DNA of 64,000 nt from positions 1 through 64,000 of the forward strand of contig DAIMXP010000031.1 of the NCBI GenBank assembly GCA_036734945.1. The letters are read 5' to 3'. The notes under the pieces are model-generated. The model did no database searches. It was not told the origin of the DNA and saw nothing but the letters and a program-made list of their open reading frames with translations. This stretch comes from UBA4733 sp036734945 (lineage in GTDB: Bacteria; Chloroflexota; UBA4733). Position numbers and translations under genes: made by a program. How positions within the stretch are numbered: the stretch's first letter is position 1; each line of letters begins with the position of its first letter. This document shows positions 15,676 through 25,106 of this stretch, piece after piece.

Positions 15676-17067
15676 GTGAAAATAACCCAGGAGCGGCTGG
15701 AGGGCAGCCGCATCGCGCTGACCGTTGAAGTTGAGCCGGAACAAGTCAGTCGCGCCGCTGACCGCGCCTATCAACATCTCGGCGGCCAGTACGTGGTGCC
15801 CGGCTTTCGCAAGGGCAAGGCCCCGCGCCACATACTGCGCAGCTTCGTCGGTGAACAGCGCGTGCGCCAGGAGACGCTCGATCACCTGCTACCTGACGCT
15901 TACCGCGACGCCTTGAAAGACAGCGGCGTCCAACCAATCGCCGACCCCGAAGTCGAGTTGCTGACCATGGAGCCGGAGCAGCCGCTCAGCTTCAAGGCCA
16001 CCGTTCCAGTCGCGCCGACGGTCGACCTAGGGGACTACCGCACGCTACACGTTGAGGCCCAACCGGTCGAAGTGGCCGAAGATCACATCGACGCGGTCGT
16101 CGAGGACCTGCGCAAGCAGTACGCCACCTGGGAAGACGTCACGGAGCGCGGCATCGAGAGCGGTGACCGCATCACCGCCGACGTGAACTGCCTCGCCGAA
16201 GGCCAAACGCTGATCGACGCCAAAGACCAGGAGTTGACCGTTGGCAGCAACGGCCTCCCCAAAGAGGTAGACGAAGGGCTGTTCGGCACCGGCGTCGGTG
16301 AGGAGCGTACAGTACTCGCCAACCTGCCGGATGACTATCCCCGCCCTGAGCTGGCCGGCAAAGAAGCGGTGTACACCATGGCCGTCAAGGCGATCAAGCA
16401 GCCGATCCTACCGCCGATCGACGACGACCTGGCGCAGAAGACGCCGGGTATCAGCGACGTTGCCGCCTTGCGCGCCGACATCCGGCAGCGCATGGAGACC
16501 TCCGCCCGCGCCGCGGAGACCGAGCGGCAACGCGCGTCCGTGGTCAACGACCTGATCGCCGCCTCCAAACTGGACTATCCTGCCTTCATTGTCGAGCGCC
16601 AACTGGATCGCTCCCTGGAGACGTTCGCCGGCAACGCGGCCCGCCAGGGCTTCGACCCGGAGCAATACTTCCGCATGCTGGGCATCTCGCCCAACGACCT
16701 GCGCGCCCGCTGGCGCGCCGACGCCGAAGAGACGGTGAAGCGCGATCTGGTCCTCTCGGAAGTGGCGACGGCGGAAGGCATCGAGCCGACCCAGGAACAG
16801 ATCATGGAGGAACTGAGTCGGATGTTCGGCAACGTGCCGGACGAGCAAGTGCCCCAGTTGATCGCCGCCAATCCCCGCCTCCTTCCCGCGGTACGCAGCA
16901 GCGCCCGCGAACGCTTGGCGCTGGATCGTCTCGTAGAATTGGCACTGGCGAGCGCGCTACCGGACGCCGACTCCGAACCCGAGGAGGCCGGCCAGGAAGC
17001 CGCACCAGATGTCAGCCCGGCGCTCGCCTCGGAACCGGACGTGCAGACAGCGGCCGAAGCCCAATAG
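15676..17067 (+). CDS. tig: Trigger factor
   Basis: The 463-residue protein has the ribosome-binding N-terminal domain with the GFRKGKAPRHILRSF signature at about 35-50, the middle FKBP-type prolyl isomerase domain (about 155-240) and the helical C-terminal chaperone domain ending in an acidic, Ala-rich tail. It binds the ribosome exit tunnel and holds nascent chains. Start is GTG 15676 with GGAG 7 bases upstream. The order tig-clpP-clpX on one strand is the common bacterial arrangement linking folding and proteolysis. clpP starts 16 bases after its stop. Confidence 0.95.
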   Translation: MKITQERLEGSRIALTVEVEPEQVSRAADRAYQHLGGQYVVPGFRKGKAPRHILRSFVGEQRVRQETLDHLLPDAYRDALKDSGVQPIADPEVELLTMEPEQPLSFKATVPVAPTVDLGDYRTLHVEAQPVEVAEDHIDAVVEDLRKQYATWEDVTERGIESGDRITADVNCLAEGQTLIDAKDQELTVGSNGLPKEVDEGLFGTGVGEERTVLANLPDDYPRPELAGKEAVYTMAVKAIKQPILPPIDDDLAQKTPGISDVAALRADIRQRMETSARAAETERQRASVVNDLIAASKLDYPAFIVERQLDRSLETFAGNAARQGFDPEQYFRMLGISPNDLRARWRADAEETVKRDLVLSEVATAEGIEPTQEQIMEELSRMFGNVPDEQVPQLIAANPRLLPAVRSSARERLALDRLVELALASALPDADSEPEEAGQEAAPDVSPALASEPDVQTAAEAQ

Positions 17068-17083
17068 CAGGAGTTTTTCACCA

Positions 17084-17716
17084 ATGATCTGGACCCCGCA
17101 AGACGTACACATGCTCGTGCCGATGGTCGTGGAGCAAACGAACCGCGGTGAGCGTGCCTACGACATCTTTTCCCGCCTGCTCAAAGAGCGCATCATCATG
17201 GTCCACTCGTCGGTCGAACCGAACATGGCCAGCCTGATCGTGGCCGAGTTGATTTACCTCTCCAGCGAGGACGCCGACCGCGACATTCACATGTACATCA
17301 TGTCGCCGGGCGGTTCGATCCACGCCGGGCTGGCGATTTACGACACTATGCAGTACGTCAAACCAGACATCTGCACCTACGCTGTCGGCGTGACGGCCTC
17401 CATGGGGACCGTTCTGCTGGCAGGCGGCGCTGCCGGCAAGCGCTACGCGCTGCCCAGCGCTACCATCCACATACACCAGGCGGCCGGCGGTATGGAAGGT
17501 CCGGCGACAGACATGGAGATCATGGCGCGCGAGATCATTCGCCTCCAGAACCTCGTCCGCGGCATCCTCGCGAAGCACACCGGCCAGCCGATGGACCGGA
17601 TCATCCACGACTCCGACCGCGACTTCTGGCTGGACGCGGCGCAAGCGAAGGACTATGGTCTGGTCGACGAGGTACTCATGAGGACCGACGTGGCGCCGGC
17701 TCTCCCTGGGAGGTAA
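17084..17716 (+). CDS. clpP: ATP-dependent Clp protease proteolytic subunit
   Basis: The 210-residue serine protease has its nucleophile Ser in GVTASMGTVLLAGG, the His in SATIHIHQAAGG and the Asp in DSDRDFWLDAAQAKDYGLVD, so the Ser-His-Asp triad is complete. MSPGGSIHAGLAIYDTM is the oxyanion region. It forms the degradation chamber used with ClpX. The loop sequence HIHQAAGGMEGPATD differs from the common MIHQPLGG form but the active-site His is kept. ATG 17084 follows CAGGAG by about 10 bases; clpX follows with its ribosome site GGGAGG inside the clpP end. Confidence 0.95.
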   Translation: MIWTPQDVHMLVPMVVEQTNRGERAYDIFSRLLKERIIMVHSSVEPNMASLIVAELIYLSSEDADRDIHMYIMSPGGSIHAGLAIYDTMQYVKPDICTYAVGVTASMGTVLLAGGAAGKRYALPSATIHIHQAAGGMEGPATDMEIMAREIIRLQNLVRGILAKHTGQPMDRIIHDSDRDFWLDAAQAKDYGLVDEVLMRTDVAPALPGR

Positions 17717-17718
17717 TC

Positions 17719-19002
17719 ATGGCAAGCCCGAGAACCCCTCGGTCGCAGTATCGCTGCTCGTTTTGTGGCAAGAGCCAGGAACAGGTGCGTCGCCTCATCG
17801 CCGGTCCGCAGGTCTACATCTGCGACGAGTGCATCGAACTCTGCCGGGAGATGATCGCCGAGGAACAGGGTGGGACGACCCGCGCGAAACTGCCTGTCAA
17901 CAAAATACCGGTGCCGCGCCGCATTGCCGACCTGCTGAGCCAGTACGTCATCGGCCAGGAGCACGCCAAAAAGGTGCTCTCCGTTGCCGTCTACAACCAC
18001 TACAAGCGCGTCCAAAGCGGCACCCAGATCGACGACATCGAACTGGGTAAGAGCAACATCCTGATGATCGGTCCCACCGGCTGCGGCAAGACCTACCTGG
18101 CCCAGACGCTGGCTAAGATTCTGGATGTGCCCTTCTGCATCGCCGATGCGACCGCCCTGACGGAAGCCGGCTACGTGGGCGAGGATGTCGAGAACATCCT
18201 GCTGCGCCTGATTCAGGCCGCCGACTTTGACATACCACGCGCCGAACGCGGCATCGTCTACATCGACGAGATCGACAAGATTTCCCGCAAGTCGGACAAC
18301 CCGTCGATCACCCGTGACGTCTCCGGCGAAGGCGTGCAGCAAGCCCTGCTCAAGATCATCGAGGGCACCGTCGCCAACGTGCCGCCGCAGGGCGGGCGCA
18401 AGCACCCCCATCAGGACTTTATCCAGATCAACACCGCCAACATCCTCTTCGTCTGCGGCGGCGCCTTTGAGGGTCTGGACAAGATCGTCTCCGACCGGGT
18501 GGGCGGCAAGCGCACCATCGGCTTCAAGGCCGAAACGGACGCCGTGGCTCGCCAGCAGCAAGCCGACAAGATGCTCAGCCAGGCCGGCCCCGACGACCTG
18601 CTGAAGTACGGCCTGATCCCGGAGTTCATCGGCCGCCTGCCGGTGACCGTGGGGCTGGAGGCGCTCGACCGCGAGTCGCTCATTCGCATCCTGACCGAGC
18701 CAAAGAACGCCGTCATCAAGCAGTACCAGAAGATCTTCTCCATCGACAAGGTGGAGTTGATCTTCACCGTCGACGCGCTGGAAGCCGTAGCCGACGAAGC
18801 GCTCAAGCACAAGACCGGCGCCCGCGGCCTGCGCACCGTCATCGAGGACGCGCTGCTGGACGTAATGTTCGACCTGCCGACGCGCACCGACGTCAAGAAA
18901 TGCGTCGTCAACGCCGAGGTGATCCTGCACCGCAGTAAGCCATTGTTGCTCTCCCGCACCGACCGACCGATCATCGACGAACCGGAAGATGTCTCGGCGT
19001 AA
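17719..19002 (+). CDS. clpX: ATP-dependent Clp protease ATPase subunit ClpX
   Basis: The N-terminal C4 zinc finger (YRCSFCGKSQEQVRRLI with ICDECIELC) is followed by the AAA+ module: Walker A GPTGCGKTYLAQTLA, pore loop GYVGEDVENI, Walker B GIVYIDEIDKI, and sensor 2 in the TGARGLR segment. It unfolds substrates and feeds ClpP. 427 residues is the normal length. ATG 17719 lies 2 bases after the clpP stop. Confidence 0.96.
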   Translation: MASPRTPRSQYRCSFCGKSQEQVRRLIAGPQVYICDECIELCREMIAEEQGGTTRAKLPVNKIPVPRRIADLLSQYVIGQEHAKKVLSVAVYNHYKRVQSGTQIDDIELGKSNILMIGPTGCGKTYLAQTLAKILDVPFCIADATALTEAGYVGEDVENILLRLIQAADFDIPRAERGIVYIDEIDKISRKSDNPSITRDVSGEGVQQALLKIIEGTVANVPPQGGRKHPHQDFIQINTANILFVCGGAFEGLDKIVSDRVGGKRTIGFKAETDAVARQQQADKMLSQAGPDDLLKYGLIPEFIGRLPVTVGLEALDRESLIRILTEPKNAVIKQYQKIFSIDKVELIFTVDALEAVADEALKHKTGARGLRTVIEDALLDVMFDLPTRTDVKKCVVNAEVILHRSKPLLLSRTDRPIIDEPEDVSA

Positions 19003-19019
19003 CCCCTCCCCTGGCCCCT

Positions 19020-19140
19020 CCCCCTCACGGGAGAGGGGGAACGCAACTGGAGTGACGGCAGTCGTTGGTCAAAACCGCGCCAGGACCTTGCCTCAGCGCG
19101 ACCGGCTTTCCAACCGCGTTCTCTCTCTCCCGTGAGGGGG
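19020..19140. repeat. Inverted repeat pair in the clpX-aroA gap
   Basis: CCCCCTCACGGGAGAG (19020-19035) and its exact reverse complement (19125-19140) bracket an 89-base non-coding spacer. The pair could fold into a 16-bp stem. I interpret it as a dispersed intergenic repeat; it could also act as a terminator or processing site between clpX and aroA. Confidence 0.65.
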
Positions 19141-19165
19141 AGAGAGTCAGAGAGAGGGGTCCCCC

Positions 19166-20653
19166 GTGCCCTCGACCATCGCCATCCACCCTGCCACCGG
19201 CCCCATCGTGGGCAGCGTTCGCCTCCCCGGCTCCAAGAGCTACACCAATCGCGCCTTGCCGATCGCGGCGCTGGCCCATGGGCAGTCGATTATTACCAGC
19301 GCGCTGTTCAGCGATGACACGCGCTATATGGCCGGAGCCTTGCGAGCGCTTGGCATCGCCATCGAGGAGGACGTAACAGGCGAGCGCTTCGTCGTTGACG
19401 GCTGCGCGGGCCAGATTCCCGCCACACAGGCCGACCTTGACCTCGGCGCGTCCGGCACCGCCATGCGCTTCCTCTGTGCGCTGGCAGCCCTCGGCCACGG
19501 CCGCTACCGCCTGAACGGCACGCCGCGTGCACGGCAGAGGCCGATTGCCCCGCTGCTGGCGGCGCTGAACGAGCTCGGTGTTGACGCGCGCAGCGAAGCG
19601 GACAACGGCTGCCCGCCGGTGCTAATCGTAGCCGACGGTTGCCTCGGCGGGAAGGCCAGGATGGCCGGCGGCATCAGCAGCCAGTACTTCAGCGGGCTGC
19701 TGCTGGCCTCGCCCTATATGCGCGCCGGGCTCGACCTGGAAGTTGCCGGCACGCTGGTCTCCCGCCCCTATCTTGACATCACCGCCGGCATCATGGCCGA
19801 CTTCGGCGTGACGATGACCCGCGAGGGCTACGAGCGCTTCCGGGTTGCGCCTGGCCAGCACTACCAGGGGCGCGAGTACCAGGTCGAACCAGACGCCTCC
19901 AACGCCACCTACTTCCTGGCAGCAGCGGCCCTGACCGGCGGCTGCGTGCGGGTGGAAGGATTGGGCGCCGGTTCGGCCCAGGGCGATATCCACTTTCTGG
20001 ACACCTTGGAAGCGCTTGGCTGCCGGGCAACTCGTGGCAACGATTACCTGGAGGTGCAAGGTCCAGAGCAGTTGCAAGGGGCCGACCTCAACCTGGCCGA
20101 CACGAACGACACCGCCCAGACCGTGGCAGCGCTGGCGCCCTTCTGCAGCAGTCCGGTGACGCTGCGCGGCTTGGAGCACACCCGTCACCAGGAGACTAAC
20201 CGCGTGGCCGCCGTGACCGTTGAGTTGCGCAAGCTCGGTGCGCGGGTGGAGGAGCGTGCCGATGGCTGGACCATCTGGCCCGGCCCGCTCCACGCGGCCG
20301 ACATCGCCACCTACGACGACCACCGCATGGCCATGGCCTTCAGCCTGATCGGCCTTCGTGTCCCCGGCATCCGCCTGCAAAATCCCGGCTGTGTCGCCAA
20401 GACCTTCCCCGACTTTTTTGAGCGTTTTGCAGCCTTGACCGGGGGAGGTGGTTCCTACCAGCAACAAACCGGTGGCACACCTGGCCGACCATCGCTAGAA
20501 GTGCAGCAGTTGCTGCTCGGCGAGGGTGAGGATGACGACGACGACCAGCATCACGGTAGTGCGCACGACAACACGGAGGAGCGCCGCCAGGCCTCGGCCG
20601 GCCGCCTTCCGGTAGAGGCTCTCCATGATCAGCACCCAGATCAGCCAGCCTAA
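19166..20653 (+). CDS. aroA: 3-phosphoshikimate 1-carboxyvinyltransferase with run-on C-terminus
   Basis: EPSP synthase of the shikimate pathway joins shikimate-3-phosphate and PEP. LPGSKSYTNRALPIAALA, LDLGASGTAMRFLCALAALG, the substrate loop SSQYFSGLLLASPYM, SRPYLDITAGIMADFGV, DTNDTAQTVAALAPF, ETNRVAAVTVELRKLGA and ATYDDHRMAMAFSLIG are all present. The family normally ends near CVAKTFPDFFERFAAL (about 20440). Here the frame continues about 70 residues of low-complexity, acidic sequence (GEGEDDDDDQ, then HHGSAHDNTEERR) to 20651-20653, overlapping the convergent membrane gene by 159 bases. The stop therefore seems lost. Start is GTG 19166. Confidence 0.93.
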   Translation: MPSTIAIHPATGPIVGSVRLPGSKSYTNRALPIAALAHGQSIITSALFSDDTRYMAGALRALGIAIEEDVTGERFVVDGCAGQIPATQADLDLGASGTAMRFLCALAALGHGRYRLNGTPRARQRPIAPLLAALNELGVDARSEADNGCPPVLIVADGCLGGKARMAGGISSQYFSGLLLASPYMRAGLDLEVAGTLVSRPYLDITAGIMADFGVTMTREGYERFRVAPGQHYQGREYQVEPDASNATYFLAAAALTGGCVRVEGLGAGSAQGDIHFLDTLEALGCRATRGNDYLEVQGPEQLQGADLNLADTNDTAQTVAALAPFCSSPVTLRGLEHTRHQETNRVAAVTVELRKLGARVEERADGWTIWPGPLHAADIATYDDHRMAMAFSLIGLRVPGIRLQNPGCVAKTFPDFFERFAALTGGGGSYQQQTGGTPGRPSLEVQQLLLGEGEDDDDDQHHGSAHDNTEERRQASAGRLPVEALHDQHPDQPA

Positions 20654-20878
20654 GCCGAGCAGGATCAGTAGAACCTCGTCAACCAGCGTGAAGGTGTATG
20701 GCCCCCAGTGCAACGGCAGTCCCAGCAGCTTGACGGCGGTACGCACCTGCGCAGCGGTCACTAACGCCACCGCGCCGTTGCCCAGCCACGCCAGAAAATA
20801 GAGCAGCAGTACCCCGACGGTAGGTCGCCGCGGCGTATAGTCGCGGGTGCTGGCCGGGCGGCCGGACGTTGCCGTCAC
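20495..20878 (-). CDS. Small membrane protein, three to four TM segments
   Basis: The 127-residue protein has hydrophobic segments at about 20-42 (TVGVLLLYFLAWLGNGAVAL), 60-85 (FTLVDEVLLILLGLGWLIWV) and 100-120 (VVVRTTVMLVVVVILTLAEQ). No family is recognised. The 3' end overlaps the aroA tail in antisense. The frame is clearly protein-like and codon usage fits the genome, so I take this gene as real and the aroA extension as accidental. Confidence 0.6.
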   Translation of the reverse strand: MTATSGRPASTRDYTPRRPTVGVLLLYFLAWLGNGAVALVTAAQVRTAVKLLGLPLHWGPYTFTLVDEVLLILLGLGWLIWVLIMESLYRKAAGRGLAALLRVVVRTTVMLVVVVILTLAEQQLLHF

Positions 20879-21141
20879 TGTCCTTCCGGCATTGCCGGAG
20901 ACGCCCCGACGATCGCGCCGTTGGCCCGCGTCGGCGTGGCGACGACACCCTGCAACTGCAATTGCTCGGCAAAGTGACAGGCCGCCATGTGTCCCGGAGC
21001 CACGCGGCGTAACGCCGGCGTCTGCTCCTTCGCTGCACCGCGGGGACTGATGGTCTTTTTTGACGATAGCACCGAATCATATAGCAACCGCACCAGTTGT
21101 CAAGTCTATTGGGAGCTTTGGCACTTGAGGCCTTCCAGCCA
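20879..21141. other. Intergenic stretch
   Basis: No gene is supported. It separates the minus-strand membrane protein from the promoter at 21142. Confidence 0.4.
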
Positions 21142-21169
21142 TTGACACCCGGCGCCGCCTTGCTATGAT
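21142..21169 (+). promoter_or_regulatory. Consensus sigma70 promoter for the Tat lipoprotein gene
   Basis: TTGACA (21142-21147), a 16-base spacer and TATGAT (21164-21169), preceded by TG as an extended -10. Transcription would start near 21176, about 93 bases before the GTG at 21269. Confidence 0.7.
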
Positions 21170-21268
21170 TAGGGTCCGATCGACTTGCACCTCAACAGGC
21201 CCGGGGGCGGTCGGGCGCCCAGCGCTGAAACGGCAGCGTTGTGGCTCATTGTATTGATAGGAGCAGAT

Positions 21269-22732
21269 GTGTCTCTACTACCTGATTCTGAAGTCGGGCT
21301 GTCGCGGCGTTCGGTCCTGCGCTCAATTATGGGAGCGACCGCCCTGGGAGCCGGCGCGGCGTTGCTGGCGGCCTGCGGTGGCAGCGCCGCGCTAACCGCC
21401 ACGAGCAGTAGTGTCGCGGCGGCCGCCAGCGTGGCGACCGTCGCCGGCCAGGCTGCCAGTAGCGCCGCGCCGGCTGCATCCAGCAGCGCCGTGCAAGCCA
21501 CCGGCACCCCGATTGAATTCTGGCTGGTCGACCAGGATACCAACACCCAGAAGCTCTATAACGACAAGGTGCTACCGGCCCTGAAAACCGCCCTCCCCAA
21601 CGTCAGCGTCACCATGGGCTGGAAGTCCTGGAGCACCGCCGGTGGTGGCATTGATCAGGATCTCGCAGCCTCCTTCGCCGGCGGTGTGGCGCCGGATATC
21701 TTCCAGTGGGGGGCAGAGTACGCCTTCAAGGTCGCCCACCTGCAGATGGGCCTGGTGCTGGACCAGATGATCGACCAGTGGGGACAGCGCAGCGATTTCT
21801 TTCCGAGCGCGCTGCAAGCCTGCCAGTGGCAGGGCAAAACCTACGGCCTACCCTATCTTTCCTCCCCACGCACCTACTTCTCGCGCGGTGACCTGTTGAA
21901 AACGAACGGCATCAATGACGCTCCTGTCACCTGGGAAGACGCCCTCGACGATGGCAAGAAGCTCACCAAGCTCACCGACGGCACGCTCACGCAGCTCGGC
22001 GTCAATACCGGGCCGGACTGGCAGGAGTTCACCGAGTTGCTGATCTCGGTCGGCGGCGCCCTGATTGCCAACGGCAAGACCGCCGTCAACAGCCCCGAGG
22101 GGCAGGTCGCCGCCCAGTTTATGCAGGATCGGTTCACTCAGCTCACGCCCAACGGCACCAAGCCTTTGCCGGCGCCTCCCACCGGCGTAACCAACTTTTC
22201 ACTTGGCCGCCAGGTCATCTCCTGGGGCGGGCCGAGTGTTCTGTCCAACGTCGCCCGCAAGGCCCCGGACTCGCTGGCGAGCGTCATCGTGGGCCAGCCG
22301 ATTACGGCCGGCGGCGTCACCTACAAAGCGCCGGACCCCAGCAAGGTGAAGCCGGTGGCCCTCACCTTCACCGACTGGCTGATTATCGCCAGTCAGAGCA
22401 AACACGCGACCGATGCCTTCAATGTCCTCAAGGTGGTACTGGAAGGGCAGAGCCTGCTGGACTACAACCAGGAATTCTTCTTCATCCCACCGCGCAAGTC
22501 GGTCGCCAACCAGGGCTACATGGCGACGACGGGCCTGCAAGAGGTGGTCAAGGTTTTCAACAGCACCGGCGTCGCCTTCCCGTCGCTGCCCGACAGCGTG
22601 CAACTACGCGTGCCCTTGACCAAGGCGCTGACAGACATCCTCAACAAGACGACAAGTATTCAGGATGGCCTGAATAGCGTGGCCCAGGTCTACGATCCGG
22701 TGATCCAATCGTCGGGTTGGAGCCAGAGCTAG
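21269..22732 (+). CDS. Tat-exported lipoprotein, family 1 extracellular solute-binding protein
   Basis: The N-terminus carries the twin-arginine motif LSRRSVLRS and a lipobox LLAACGG, then a Ser/Ala/Thr-rich linker. The mature part is an ABC transporter sugar-binding protein: PIEFWLVDQDTNTQKLYNDK, SFAGGVAPDIFQWGAEYAFK, GKTYGLPYLSSPRTYFSRGD, VTWEDALDDGKKLTKLTDG. It would bind a solute, likely a sugar, at the cell surface. GTG 21269 is chosen because AGGAG lies 5 bases before it and it gives a clean Tat signal; the TTG at 21185 would add an unlikely leader. No permease or ATPase genes are adjacent, so it is an orphan binding protein. Confidence 0.85.
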   Translation: MSLLPDSEVGLSRRSVLRSIMGATALGAGAALLAACGGSAALTATSSSVAAAASVATVAGQAASSAAPAASSSAVQATGTPIEFWLVDQDTNTQKLYNDKVLPALKTALPNVSVTMGWKSWSTAGGGIDQDLAASFAGGVAPDIFQWGAEYAFKVAHLQMGLVLDQMIDQWGQRSDFFPSALQACQWQGKTYGLPYLSSPRTYFSRGDLLKTNGINDAPVTWEDALDDGKKLTKLTDGTLTQLGVNTGPDWQEFTELLISVGGALIANGKTAVNSPEGQVAAQFMQDRFTQLTPNGTKPLPAPPTGVTNFSLGRQVISWGGPSVLSNVARKAPDSLASVIVGQPITAGGVTYKAPDPSKVKPVALTFTDWLIIASQSKHATDAFNVLKVVLEGQSLLDYNQEFFFIPPRKSVANQGYMATTGLQEVVKVFNSTGVAFPSLPDSVQLRVPLTKALTDILNKTTSIQDGLNSVAQVYDPVIQSSGWSQS

Positions 22733-22784
22733 CCGGCTCAGGCACCCGCCGCCTTCCGGGCCAGTTACGAAACGAGCAGCGCCA

Positions 22785-24374
22785 ATGCACAACGACGCCG
22801 ACCTGTTGCTCACTGGCGGGCGCATTGCCACGCTGCATCCGGCCTTTCCCGAAACGGACGCCCTGGCAGTCAAGGACGGCCGTATCGCCGCCCTGGGTGC
22901 GGCGGCTCAGGCCATGCGCAGCTCGCACACGACGGTGCTGGACCTGCACGGCGGCCTGGCGCTGCCCGGCTTCGTCGACGCCCATATCCACCTCCTCTGG
23001 TATGGCCTGGGCCTGGAACAGGTCACGCTGACCGAGGTGGCGGACTACGCCGAGGTGGAAGGACGCATCAGCGAGCGTGTGGACCACACACCGCCCGGAA
23101 GCTGGATGACCGGGAGCGGCTGGAACCAGGACCTCTGGGACCGCGTGCAACCGGATCGCCGGTTGCTCGACCGCCTCTCCACGGCCCACCCGATGCTCTT
23201 CACCCGCAAAGACGGGCATTCCATCTGGGTCAACAGCGCCGCCTTAGCAGCCGCCGGCATCACCGCCGCCACCGCCGATCCGCCCGGCGGGCGGATCGAG
23301 CACGACGCGGCCGGCGAGCCAACCGGCATCCTGGCCGAGGAGGCCATGGCGCTGGTGCGGCGCCTCGTACCGCTGCCGGACGACAGCGCACGCGACCGCG
23401 CACTGACCAACGCCATGCGTCTCGCCAACCGCGCCGGCATCACCGCCATCCACGACATGGAAGCCGCCGACGCGCGCGCTGCCTTCCAGCGCGCACTGGC
23501 GAGCGACCAACTCACGTTGCGTGTGCAGATGATGGTGGATCTGGTCTCCTGGCGCGCCGGTTGGCCCAGAGAGCAAGGCAGCAATAGCGGGCCATCGCTG
23601 CTGCAAACCGCCTCGCTCAAGATATTCTCCGATGGCGCACTTGGTTCTCGGACGGCGGCGATGTTGGAGCCGTTCACCGACACCAACAACTACGGCGTGG
23701 CCATCACGTCCCTGGCGGAGCTTACCAACCTGATTGCCGGCGCAGTCCGCCAGAACCTGGCATGTGCGATTCATGCCATCGGTGACGCCGCTAACCGCAC
23801 GGTGCTGGACGCCTTCGCCGCCACGCGCGAGCAGTGGGCGCCGCGCGGTCTCCGCCAGCGCATTGAGCACGTCCAACTGCTCCACCCCGACGACCTGCCG
23901 CGGCTGGCGCAGCTCGGCATCATCGCCTCAATGCAGCCCGTCCATGCAACCGCCGACATGGCAATAGCAGACTGCTATTGGGGCGATCGCTCGCGTCTCG
24001 GCTACGCCTGGCGCAGCGTCATCGACAGCGGCGCCGCCCTCGCCTTTGGCTCCGATTGTCCCGTAGAGACGCTGGACGTACTCCAGGGCCTCTACGCCGC
24101 CGTCACACGCCGGCGAGCCGATGGCGACCCAGCCGGCGGCTGGTATCCCGAGCAGCGCATCACCCTGCCGGAAGCCCTGCGCGCCTACACCTTTGGCGCC
24201 GCCTACGCCGCCGGCCGCGAGGTCGAACTCGGCAGCCTGGCCCCCGGCAAGCTGGCAGACATCACGGTGCTGGATCGCGACATTCTTTCCCTGCCACCGG
24301 AAGCTCTGCTGGAGGCGGCAGTGCGAGCAACGATTGTGGGTGGACGGGTCGTGTACGACGCTGCCCGGGGGTGA
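22785..24374 (+). CDS. YtcJ-like metal-dependent amidohydrolase
   Basis: Domain order is that of amidohydrolase-3 (YtcJ-like) enzymes: the N-terminal beta sandwich LLLTGGRIATLHPAFPETDA, then PGFVDAHIHLLW with the HxH metal site, ACAIHAIGDAANRTVLDAFA, RIEHVQLLHPDDLPRLAQLG, and LAFGSDCPVETLDVLQGLYA with the catalytic Asp. The C-terminal strand closes the sandwich (GSLAPGKLADITVLDRDI). It likely hydrolyses an amide or related bond in a small molecule; the substrate is not deducible. It follows the lipoprotein gene by 53 bases on the same strand, and may process the compound that protein binds (inference). Confidence 0.88.
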   Translation: MHNDADLLLTGGRIATLHPAFPETDALAVKDGRIAALGAAAQAMRSSHTTVLDLHGGLALPGFVDAHIHLLWYGLGLEQVTLTEVADYAEVEGRISERVDHTPPGSWMTGSGWNQDLWDRVQPDRRLLDRLSTAHPMLFTRKDGHSIWVNSAALAAAGITAATADPPGGRIEHDAAGEPTGILAEEAMALVRRLVPLPDDSARDRALTNAMRLANRAGITAIHDMEAADARAAFQRALASDQLTLRVQMMVDLVSWRAGWPREQGSNSGPSLLQTASLKIFSDGALGSRTAAMLEPFTDTNNYGVAITSLAELTNLIAGAVRQNLACAIHAIGDAANRTVLDAFAATREQWAPRGLRQRIEHVQLLHPDDLPRLAQLGIIASMQPVHATADMAIADCYWGDRSRLGYAWRSVIDSGAALAFGSDCPVETLDVLQGLYAAVTRRRADGDPAGGWYPEQRITLPEALRAYTFGAAYAAGREVELGSLAPGKLADITVLDRDILSLPPEALLEAAVRATIVGGRVVYDAARG

Positions 24375-24410
24375 CCGGGCGGTAGACTGCTGCCACCCGG
24401 CTGGCCGCGC

Positions 24411-25106
24411 CTACCCCTGCACCCCCATCTTAATCTGGCCGTCAACCACGGCGCCCTCCTGGATCACCAGGCGCGGCGTGCTGATCTCGCTGGTGATACG
24501 CGCGGTTGGCTGTGCCTCGAAGCGTTCGCTGCACGTTACTTCGCCGCTTAGTCGGCCGGCGACCGAGACCGAGGTGGCAATGATCTTGGCATTCACCGAC
24601 GCGCCATCGCAAATCAGGACATGCCCCTTACAGGTGATATCACCTTTGACCTCGCCTTCCACGCGCACATCACCGTCGGTCACATAGTTACCGTCGAAGA
24701 CGGAGTTCTTGCTGATGATGCTGACTAACCGTTCAGCCGGAACGTTCGGCGCTGCCACCGGGGCACTCGATTCTGTCTCCGCCTGCATGCTCGGCGACAC
24801 AGTCGAGAGCGGTGCAGGATCAGCAACGGGAGACCCCTGACCGGCGCCTACCGCGGCAACCGCTGCCAGGGGGCTGCTCCTTTCTTGGTCCGCCTCGACA
24901 ACGGTCACGCTTTCTGCCGGCATTGCTTCCACAGCGGGTTGCGCTTTCGCCGCAACGGTACTGGGCTCGTCGCGCCGCCAGATATCGGCCGGCTTTGGGT
25001 ACAGCCGGCTGCTGATCTCGTCAGAACTCAGACCGCCACGACGTTCACTGCTATCGCTGCCTGTGCCCTTACCCTCGTTCGCGAATGGGCTGCCAAACTT
25101 CGGCAC
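24411..25106 (-). CDS. Bactofilin family cytoskeletal protein
   Basis: The C-terminal 110 residues form the bactofilin beta-helix (DUF583): SIISKNSVFDGNYVTDGDVR, VEGEVKGDITCKGHVLICDG, ASVNAKIIATSVSVAGRLSG, ARITSEISTPRLVIQEGAVV. Bactofilins polymerise into filaments at the membrane. The N-terminal about 115 residues are an Ala/Pro/Ser-rich linker, longer than in most bactofilins. The gene converges with the amidohydrolase and lacks an obvious adjacent peptidase (M23) partner. Confidence 0.88.
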   Translation of the reverse strand: MPKFGSPFANEGKGTGSDSSERRGGLSSDEISSRLYPKPADIWRRDEPSTVAAKAQPAVEAMPAESVTVVEADQERSSPLAAVAAVGAGQGSPVADPAPLSTVSPSMQAETESSAPVAAPNVPAERLVSIISKNSVFDGNYVTDGDVRVEGEVKGDITCKGHVLICDGASVNAKIIATSVSVAGRLSGEVTCSERFEAQPTARITSEISTPRLVIQEGAVVDGQIKMGVQG

